DNA from: Rhynchopus sp. YZ270_cl-10
Taxonomy: Eukaryota > Euglenozoa > Diplonemea > Diplonemida > Diplonemidae
Direction of reading: 5' to 3'
NCBI GenBank assembly: GCA_964035575.1
Contig: OZ037926.1
Coordinates: forward strand, 992,001-1,056,000
DNA: 64,000 nt
Shown: positions 19,997-28,202 of the stretch, piece by piece
Position numbering within the stretch: position 1 is the stretch's first letter
Layout: each line of letters begins with the position of its first letter
The notes under the pieces: model-generated
What the model saw: only the letters and a program-made list of their open reading frames with translations
What the model was told of the DNA's origin: nothing
The model's database searches: none
Made by a program: the position numbers and the translations under genes

Positions 19997-22466
19997 ATGC
20001 CTGAGTACGGGAAGCCCGGTATGTAGACCTCCCCCTTTTGGATAACAACAACAACAACAATATAAACACATAAAACCAGAGCAAAACTAGAGATAACCAA
20101 GGTGGTTTTCTTTTTCTTTTTCCTCTTTTACCACTTTTTAAATTTACAAAAGAGGAGACGAAGCTGGCGGATAAAACTCCATCTTTCGCTTGAAAATTAT
20201 ATCTTAATCTCTTTTACCACCTACATTTTATTCTCCCTTCGTCCTTTTGTCCCTTTGTGTGTCCCTCTCTTTTTCTCCCGGGAATGACACAAAGTGTCGT
20301 GGTGTTATCGAATAGGGTTTTCGTTATGCTGTCAGGACAGAAAAAACCTATAAGGGGGCAGGCTAGCTAAGTGATGCGGTCAAGAATTCGCGTTCATTGT
20401 GGATAGTGGGTCGTGGGATCTGTTCTGTATTGATTTAGAGCTGAGAAAGAAAAAGCACTAACTTTTCTCTCATCACTTTGCAGTGCCCTTTTGATACACA
20501 ATGAAGTACATTTTATCATTCTACGTTTTCTCGAGGCATTCAAGAGAGGCTCAGATTCTATAAAAATATAATGAGTTTCTTTTCTTTCTCCTGCAATGCA
20601 TTCCCCCCACACAGACTACTGGGACGAGAGATACAAGGCAAATGACACCACCTTCGACTGGTACGTCAGCTACGAGCCCCTGAAGGAGATCCTCGCGCCC
20701 CTTGTCAAGCCCGACAGCAAGGTGCTTGTGGTGGGCTGCGGCAACTCGAGTATGGCTTTTCGCCTCCCATCCCCTATGCCTCCCCATACATAAGGTACAC
20801 TGTCATGAGAGCCCACTGCTTGGTGCACCAAGGGGACAGTGTTACGAGAGGGCTTTGTACTGCATGAGACATTCTTTTTTCCAAGAGTACATTGTGAGGT
20901 TCAGAGTCTTATAACGTTTTTTTTTTTTTTTTTATGGGGCCTCCCAGTGATTTTCCTCTCCCCCGATTTTTTTTTTTTTGCCGGGGGAATTTTTTTTTTT
21001 GGTTTTGAAAAATTTTTTTTACTAGTGCTTAACAGTACTGACACCAAGGCCGAGCCCGGGTCCCCAACCCAGCTCAAGTTGGGGGCCTCCGGCGGAATGT
21101 GAAAATTTCTGGGTTGTCCAACTGCGGAGTTCGGCACTTCACTAATATTTGCACCAGGCACACATGGTGCGCGAATTAGCAGTAACCTCAGTACATTTAC
21201 AAAAAAAAAAAAAAACGGCGGTCGTGGCACTCAAAGGTTCCTGGCGAAGCCACGGTACGCAACATTTCAACAAACTGCGCTTAAAAATGCACATTTTTAC
21301 TGCCAAACTGTCATGGGAAGGGTGGGTTGCAAGCTTGCGCCGCAGGCGCACGGTACGCTACTTTTTTCCTTTCGCCATGCTGCATGCTTCCTTTTCCTTC
21401 GGCATTTGACCAATTGAGTCGCGTTCTGGCTGTGACGGGGTCACTTTGTTCATAAAAACATTTCTGGTCACTCAGAGGCAGGGACTTCCGCCCATCCCCA
21501 TCCCCCACCCTACCCACCCACCCAATACCGGTCACATATGACCGGCCCTGGCCGGTCCCTTAAGATAAGCCCCGTGGGGGAAAAATATTTTTCCCCCGGC
21601 AGCTTTTTTTTTTTTTTTTTTTTTTTTTGGGGGAAAACATATTTTTCCCCCACGTAGGAAAATCACTGGGGCCTCCGGTCCATTGGTGCATCCGGACTTT
21701 TTTGGCCACGACCATCATCCAATTTTCACCCGCGCTACACCATGCTCATGCTCGAACACTACTTTGTACGTGACAAACTTACGAACTCCGGGGGAAATGA
21801 CGTTATCCCTGACAACAAACTTGTGGAAACCCACGCAGCTGATGCGATTCGATAACGAATGTGATCAAGGTGACTAAGCACGAGAGGCTCATTTTATACC
21901 CCCCCTTTTTTTTTGTGTTTCCATACCTTTTTTCTACAGGGCTGAGCGGACAGCTGTATGACACTGGTGTGCATGATATTACAAACATCGATATCTCAGA
22001 GGTTGTGGTGAACCAGATGAAGAACCGCTTCAAGGAGATGGAGAAGATGATGTGGGTCAAGATGGACGGGACGAAGATGGACTTCGGCGACAGCACGTTT
22101 GACATTGTGATTGTGAAGGCGACGTTGGATGCGTTGCTGTGCGGGAGCAACAGCTTCCACATTGCGTATCAAATGAACAAGCAGATCTCGCGGGTCATGC
22201 GGAAAGGTGCCAAGTTCATTGCAGTGTCCTACGGCCAGGCAGACACACGCATTGACCACTTCAGACGCAAACGTCTCTGCTGGGAGGTCGAACACAGGAC
22301 CATCGACAAGCCCGTCTTCTCATGCGACTCTGCACCCTCCTCCCACTACCATGTGTACATCATGACCAAGACAGACGAACTCCCAGAAGATATGGGAGAC
22401 GACGACGACGAAGACGAGGATGATGATGAGTTCTATGACAAATTCCAGGCAAATTGCAGTGTCTGA
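19997..22466 (+). CDS. EEF1A-KMT4/METTL13-like lysine methyltransferase
   Basis: Three exons: 19997-20018 (22 bp), 20615-20749, 21940-22466 (227 aa). The tiny first exon encodes MPEYGKP and splices into DYWDERYKANDTTFDWY, the conserved opening of this family. The SAM-binding motif I is VLVVGCGNSRLSGQLYDTG, itself split by the second intron. NIDISEVVVNQMKNR and MDGTKMDFGDSTFDIVIV follow. The family normally has DKGTLDA next; here it is VKATLDALLCG, so the Asp and Gly are changed. Relatives methylate lysines of elongation factor 1A in the cytosol; activity here is inferred. The end is strongly acidic (DDDDEDEDDD). The second intron is 1,190 bp and carries repeat fragments and a ~740-bp element. 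Confidence 0.88.
20936..21676. mobile_element. Inverted-repeat element in methyltransferase intron 2
   Basis: CCCAGTGATTTTCCT near the left end (20943-20957) is inverted as AGGAAAATCACTGGG at 21656-21670, with GGGGCC on the outer side of both. Subterminal GGGGGAAAAATATTTTTCCCCC-like palindromes and long T runs follow. The body has a GCCGCAGGCGCACGGTACGC block (~21335-21360) also found at ~52467 and ~54870. Ends are approximate and no target duplication was read. Confidence 0.55.
21867..21912 (+). repeat. Dispersed intron repeat, GGTGACTAAGCACGAGAGGC family (representative copy)
   Basis: Located ~28-70 bp upstream of the methyltransferase intron 2 acceptor. A consensus close to GGTGACTAAGCACGAGAGGC, TTAGGTTCATCTTATAAAC, then a C/T-rich run, recurs at about 731, 16225, 18656, 23248, 28711, 32277, 32465, 45421, 46317, 51347, 51501 and 62433, mostly in introns or near genes and nearly all on the plus strand. 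It may be a SINE remnant; TGACTAAGCA and GGTTCATCTT loosely resemble tRNA A and B boxes. Confidence 0.6.
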
Positions 22467-24463
22467 GAAAAAACAATATTAGAAAAAAAAAAGGATAATT
22501 CGGGTGAGAGTTCCAACAGTGTTGGGATTGGATTTAAAAAAAAACACGGATTTCAAAAAAATGATAGAAAAAAACGCAAAAATTGGTCCACAATTAGATT
22601 TTTTTAAAATTGGAAGAGAAGAAGAGATGAGAGAGTTGAGGTGTTCCCCGCAAAGTGCTGTGCTTCCACAGAGCAATTTTTGCGTGCAAGGTAATGACGT
22701 AATTGTGATTTGGGTCTGGTGACAACATTAGGTGTGTTGCTGTCTTCCCCTTCTCTTCCCCAAATAAAACACATTCAAGCGACAAAAAAAAACAACAGCA
22801 AAAACGACAAAAAAAAAACTTCTGGTCAGGTCCGTATTTCTGGTATTTTTTTTTTAAACAAAATGAAGCTACAGTGTGATAGCTCATTCCTGGAGAGGGG
22901 TGGAACGAAGAACAGGGTTCATCCCATGTGGCAGGCGTGGATGGCGTATCTACCCCAGTTTTCTTTCAACTAAGAAGTGTAGTTGGGAGGGCACATCCTC
23001 GGATGTGCGCTAATACTGCCAAAATTTTCAAACAAAAAAAAGCACTTCCCCTATTTTGTTTTCCTCTTCTGTTTTTACACCCTAGCCGTTAACTAAATAA
23101 AAAAGTTAGTGTGCATTATACATTTCTTTGAGACGTGAGTGTACACTATTACAATTTTTTTTCAAAAAATTCAAAAAATTCAAAAAAATGCCCCATTTTT
23201 AAAGGTGAGCATGCGAAGTTGAGGTTCATCTTGGAAGCCTTTCAAATAAGGTGACTAAGCATGAGAGGCTTATGATCATCTTACTTTTCTCTTTAATTTT
23301 TTTTCAAAAAAAACAAAAAATAATTCCTGCGCAGTGTTTCCCTGCGAAGTAGGGTTTTTACCCTTGCCTCACATCTTTCAAAAGCAGAGTGTGATATTCG
23401 TGTCATATCATTTGCAGTGGTGACATACACACCCCCTCTTGTGCACTCCTGTGCCAGCTGTGGTGGTCCAAAAGCAATACCCACAAAATGAGTATTTCAC
23501 CCACCCCACATTTTTTTTTGTACTTTCTCTGACCTTTCTCTGAGTACCTGCGTCTGATGAACGGTGAGGCGTTTTGCACTTTCAATTTCATTCATCCGGA
23601 TCACTGGTGTCGATCGAAGGTGTTGAGTTTAGCATTAACCCTTTGATTATACCATGCCTACATCTGGGTTAAGCCAGCACATTCGTCACTTCATTTAGTA
23701 CTCAAAGAAACCCTCTAATAAGCGTCTTTGCCTGCAAGAAGGAAAGAGAGAGAGAGAAAGAGAGAGAGAGAAATATAATACGATGAAGTGAAGGTCGTCT
23801 TCGATCTTCGTGTATTCTGTTCACCTGTTCAAAAAAAGAAGGAGGGGGAGAAGGGGGAGAGGTCAGCACTTCATTTGACAATGTGATTTCCTTGGGAATA
23901 TTTTTTTGAGAAGCGACCTTTTTTTACCATCCGCCATGACGCCTTACAACAGCTTCTCTTTTTTGCCATATTTTTGAGAGAAAAGAAAATGCAGGGGGGG
24001 GGGGGGGGGGAGACTCCCGGGGGGGAGAGGGGCAGGGTCTTTTCAAAGAAAACCTAGTTGCTACCTTCAAAAAAATACCCTCCAAAACAAAGCAAAATTA
24101 TAAAAAAACGACAAGAAAGAACCCTTTAAAATGAAAACAAAAGTCATTCCCTTTTTTTCTTTAACAACTCCCTCAGTGCAACACTCCCGGGGGGTCGATA
24201 ATCTACATGGGTGCGTCAGTGCCTACATCTCGTAGCATCATACACATCACACAGCCCTCACCCTAACTGCTCACTGTGTGTAATGCATCCCTTTCCATCC
24301 TAGCCCCCCTTTTTTTTTTGCCTCATCTGAATTAGAGTCGGTTGGAGATGTTCTGGAGAAGTGGGTAGGTGAGAAAACGGTCTTTAACACGCCCTTACAG
24401 CACCGGGTCTGTGTCTTTACAGGTTTTGAAGGGTCTTGAAATCTAGAAGAATCACTGGCGGCA
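22467..24463. other. Intergenic region of 2.0 kb
   Basis: No supported gene. It holds poly-A/T-rich sequence, a copy of the GGTGACTAAGCA repeat (~23248-23285), a purine GAGA microsatellite (~23745-23770), and a G-homopolymer (~23994-24010). Possible splice-like AGs occur but no coding-quality stretch. Confidence 0.5.
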
Positions 24464-25045
24464 ATGCGTCACGACCCACGGGTTGTGGGAGAGGGAGAAG
24501 GCATCTTGACAGGGCTTGACAAGGTGCCAGAGGAGTTCTGGGGAGTGGGTGGACATGAGGGGGGTGTGCATCCACATATGAAGGGTGAGGGGTTGGGGTT
24601 GGGGTTGGGGTTGGGGTTGGGGTTGGGGTTGGGGTTGGGGTTGGGGTTGGGGTTGGGGTTGGGGTTGGGGTTGGGGTTCAATGGAAGGTGTAGGACCACC
24701 ACTGTTGCATGATGATCTTTGATAGGGGCTAACAAGAGAGGAGGGCACTGTAGTGTGCGAAGCACAGCCGCATGAGGTTTTTCACCGTCGATGGGGTTAT
24801 TGCTTTGTGTAGGGATATGTGAAGGTAGAAGGAGGAGACCTGATGATGTCTTGTCTGAACTGGACCCTTCAAAAAACGCCCTAAAGGTTGCTAAAGGTGG
24901 TGTCCGTACACCGCATCTGGGTGGGGATGCTGTTTGCGGGGGTGGGAGTGGTGTAAATCAGCAGGGGGAGGTGGTGATGGAGCTGCGTACTCAACAGAAT
25001 AAACGAAACGCCCTATTGTTCAGGTTATCCCGTCGAAGCCCCTAG
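24464..25045 (+). CDS. Possible small two-exon gene with telomere-like repeat in its intron
   Basis: Tentative. Exon 1 24464-24584 and exon 2 24813-25045 join in phase 1 to give 117 aa (MRHDPRVVGEGEGILTGLDK... ending RLSRRSP). The donor would be GTGAGG, which merges with the TTGGGG array, and the acceptor TTGTGTAG. No domain is recognised; composition is Gly/Arg-rich with a helical stretch (ELDPSKNALKVAKG). The phase agreement and the absence of stops support it, but the donor is not the usual GTATG and the protein is short and low-complexity, so it may be non-coding. Confidence 0.3.
24589..24678. repeat. Interstitial (GGGGTT)15 telomere-type array
   Basis: Fifteen uninterrupted perfect copies of GGGGTT (90 bp), G-rich strand on plus. 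TTGGGG is the Tetrahymena-type telomere repeat. It is internal here, with apparently normal sequence on both sides. G-quadruplex formation is likely. Confidence 0.95.
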
Positions 25046-25292
25046 GTGCGGGGGGGTTTGGGGGGGAGAGGAGTGGGGGTGATCTCGGATATTTTGCGGT
25101 TTTGTGTGTGGGATCTTGTATTGCTGCTTTCTCGAAAAATAAAATTCTCGCGATTTTTTTATTGCGCAAAACCTCTTCACCTTCCAACCTAGGTAAAAGA
25201 TACTTCCACCTTTCTATTTTTGCCCAACTTCACTTTTTTTTGATGTGCTGAATTGATTCTCTGCAACTTCTTCTCTTTTTTTCACCCCAATC

Positions 25293-27212
25293 ATGGAGTT
25301 CACACATAACCGTGAGATTCATTCGATTCTGAAGGATTTCAATCCGGTTACGAAGATCTGCAAACAGGACACGTGGTCGGTACATACCTGTGGAAGGAAG
25401 AAGCTTGCAAGCCCGAGGCTGATCAAACTCCGGAAGGACTTCCGCCCCCTTCAGGTCCCTCGGGGGAAGATTGTGTATGGTGCGGGAAACCGGCTGACGA
25501 CACGGCTGGACAGACGAGATGGGGGGAATAGGGAGGGGAAGAAGGCTGAGAGCAATGCCCCTGTTGTGCCTATGATGTACGCATCGAAGTATGCACGCGA
25601 GGCGTTACGGTCTAATTTGCACAAACTTGTTGCCGGGTCCGAACGACGCAAACAATTCTGTTTCAACGGCGGACGCCACCTAGGGGATGCCGAAGGCGGA
25701 GTCTCCCACATGGGTGTCCTAACTGCCGAGGTTGCCTCTCTCATGAAAAGCCAAACCAGCGCTGCTTCCGAAACCGTCGCATATAGTGACACCGCGTCTC
25801 ACATTAAAGGCCGTGAAACCAGCCCGCTAATCACACAAAGCGAAAGCAACGGTTTGACCACCACCGGAGATACCAAAACTTTTATCACAGCGACAACAGA
25901 AAAGGGGGAGGATGCCAATGCTAATCCTAACCCTAACCCTACCCCTGCACAAAAACGTCTTTTTCCGCCTCTAAACGGTGCCCGAAATGTCATTTGTGAT
26001 ACCGGAAATGGCTCCCCATCTACCTTCCTCAACTCCGCAATGTTCAGCCCTGCAACCACCCCGACTGTATCCCCCAATGTCGGGCGGTATACGGTACCCA
26101 GCAACATCAAAGCAGATTACGAAGAGCTACCACCACTCCAACCGATCACCGCAGCCCAGGTCATGGAAACTGGTTTGGTGGGGTATCCTGAATGCGCACC
26201 TCAAGGGCGGTTTGATATTAAAACCAGAGAGATTTTTGAGTGTGCGTCGGAGAAACCGATTCTTAGATACGAACGACAGACACACCCTGAGGAAGACCAA
26301 GAACTGCGAGGGGGTGGGTCCTTCAGGGAGTTTCGAAGGGCCTATGAGAACAACGTGACAGACTACTTCACGCGAAGCAACGCGGAGCTGCAGCGCTACG
26401 AAAAGGAGAGCCGCGAGCTCTTTCAGCAAAAATACGTTACCCTGGTGTCTCGCCTCGAGAACATGAAGAGCGCGTCTCTGGCTGTCGGGTCTATGCAGAA
26501 CGATATACGCAACCAACATAAAAGGGAATGGGACCTCCGCCGAAAGGACGTCCACCAGCAATGGGTCATTGAATTCATGGAGCTCATCCATGAGTTCCCG
26601 CGGTCCTCGGGGATTGTCGAGATTCTGCGGTTCTTAGATGATTACATCACAAAAGAGGCCCCAGCGAATGATCGTGGGTTGACTGCACGGCAGTTTGATG
26701 GATTAGTAGCAAAACTACCCAGATCCACCTTGCTGCTAACCGAAGTCATATCAGTTCTCTATGCAATGCGCCACGTATTCAAAATCTCAACCGAGCAATT
26801 TGTAGACGTAATGCGGGAACGTCTCCGCCCGCTCTTCCCAAAGCGGAAAGACGAGAGCCTCTTTGACCGTGAATACAAAATGTTCCAGGTCATCCGAAGG
26901 GAAAAGGCCCCCAGCAAAGAGCTCCCACGCCTTCAACGTGACAGCATCGTTGCGAGCGGCGACTTCCGCAACATCGTATCCAAAGTCTACGACGGAAACC
27001 CTGCCATCGACTCTGAAGCACCTTGCCCTGTACTCTGGGACAAAGGGGGAGGAGGAGGGGGCGGTGCACGTCGTGCCTCTGTCATGTCGCAAGGCTCGAG
27101 AATGGCAGCTCTCACACCAAAGCAATCTGTGCGTCAGAGGAAACGGCTTGCAGGCACCTCAGCAGAGGAGAGCAATGGCGTTTCATTTGAGGAGGATAGG
27201 GAGATGGAGTAA
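25293..27212 (+). CDS. Hypothetical 639-aa protein with coiled-coil-like central region
   Basis: Single exon, ATG in CCCAATCATGGAG to TAG at 27210-27212. No family recognised. N-terminal ~110 residues are basic (RKKLASPRLIKLRKDFRPL, SKYAREALRSNLHKL). Residues ~150-300 are Ser/Thr/Pro-rich and probably disordered, with a short NANPNPNPTP run encoded by CCTAAC-type repeats (~25918-25945). Residues ~345-450 are helical and charged (SFREFRRAYENNVTDYFTRS, ELQRYEKESRELFQQKY) and may form a coiled coil. A globular helical region follows to ~560 (WVIEFMELIHEFPRSSGIVE, FDGLVAKLPRSTLLLTEVIS). The C-terminus has a poly-Gly run and basic Ser-rich tail. No signal peptide or membrane segment. A cytoskeletal or flagellar role is possible but only a guess. 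Confidence 0.8.
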   Translation: MEFTHNREIHSILKDFNPVTKICKQDTWSVHTCGRKKLASPRLIKLRKDFRPLQVPRGKIVYGAGNRLTTRLDRRDGGNREGKKAESNAPVVPMMYASKYAREALRSNLHKLVAGSERRKQFCFNGGRHLGDAEGGVSHMGVLTAEVASLMKSQTSAASETVAYSDTASHIKGRETSPLITQSESNGLTTTGDTKTFITATTEKGEDANANPNPNPTPAQKRLFPPLNGARNVICDTGNGSPSTFLNSAMFSPATTPTVSPNVGRYTVPSNIKADYEELPPLQPITAAQVMETGLVGYPECAPQGRFDIKTREIFECASEKPILRYERQTHPEEDQELRGGGSFREFRRAYENNVTDYFTRSNAELQRYEKESRELFQQKYVTLVSRLENMKSASLAVGSMQNDIRNQHKREWDLRRKDVHQQWVIEFMELIHEFPRSSGIVEILRFLDDYITKEAPANDRGLTARQFDGLVAKLPRSTLLLTEVISVLYAMRHVFKISTEQFVDVMRERLRPLFPKRKDESLFDREYKMFQVIRREKAPSKELPRLQRDSIVASGDFRNIVSKVYDGNPAIDSEAPCPVLWDKGGGGGGGARRASVMSQGSRMAALTPKQSVRQRKRLAGTSAEESNGVSFEEDREME

Positions 27213-28202
27213 TTGGAGGGTGGGAAAAGGGTTTTTTTTTATATATTTTTTTTGTGTATGTTCACTGCTTTCCAGTAGGTGCTTTGATTTGTTTGGTTGT
27301 TTTTTTTTTTTCTGTTGTTTTTTCGTTTCCCCACCACTATCGTGATTGGGGGGCTTTGATATTCGCTTTGGTATGTGTGTCATTGTGTTCACAATGAAAA
27401 AGAAACCTGGTGCATTATACCAAATTCAGTTGTTCTTTTGTGTTCTTTTTAGCAAGAAAAAAAAAAAAAAACATTAGTGAAAGACTGTCATGGCAGCTAG
27501 CACTGAACAGATCAAAAGAAAAGGGAATTATACTGTTTTTTTTTCATTCATATTTTTCATATTTTTCATATTTTTCATATTTTTCATATTTTTCATATTT
27601 TTCATATTTTTCATAATATCCCCCCCCTCTCCTGCATTCTAAGGCTACAGTCGTCCAATCACGTACGATATCATGCGCATGATCGATACTCCTTTATTGT
27701 ACACCAAAATTCCAAACTCAGTCTAGAGAAATGTATCCCCATCCAAAATTTGATGTGCGCCGTACAAAACCGAAAAAAAGACGACTGAGCACAGAGAGTA
27801 TAGCAGAGGTTCATCTTATGAGGAAAAAGGCAGATGACAATATTAACCAAAAAAAAAAACCCCCCACACACACCATGCTCTCACTCACACCCTCTTGGGA
27901 GGTACACCTCGGTATACTCCTGCTTCGGATGCGTAATAAATAACGAATGTTGCCCGATCTTAAAAAAATGCAGTTCCCTACCCACCATTCCACCACCCAC
28001 CACCACACCGCCCACAGGGAGAGTATAATATAATCCACAAAGCCCAAACCTCTTCCATACACACCCCTTCCTCCCCCCCCGCTACACTACAACACCCTTC
28101 CAACGTCTTTCCATAAACCTAGCCTCCTATTTCTCATTATATAAATACCATTGTCGTGATCGTTCTGAGGACATAACACCCGGGTGGGGGTTGGGCAAAA
28201 AA
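27213..28202. other. Intergenic spacer with 9-bp tandem repeat
   Basis: About 1 kb without a gene. Contains seven copies of CATATTTTT at ~27549-27613, T/A homopolymers, and a partial copy of the dispersed GAGGTTCATCTTAT repeat (~27795-27820). C-rich sequence precedes the CULT gene start. Confidence 0.6.

Noticed and set aside
24589-24678. TTGGGG array as the chromosome end
   Set aside because: Normal sequence and good genes continue for tens of kb on both sides, so it is interstitial.
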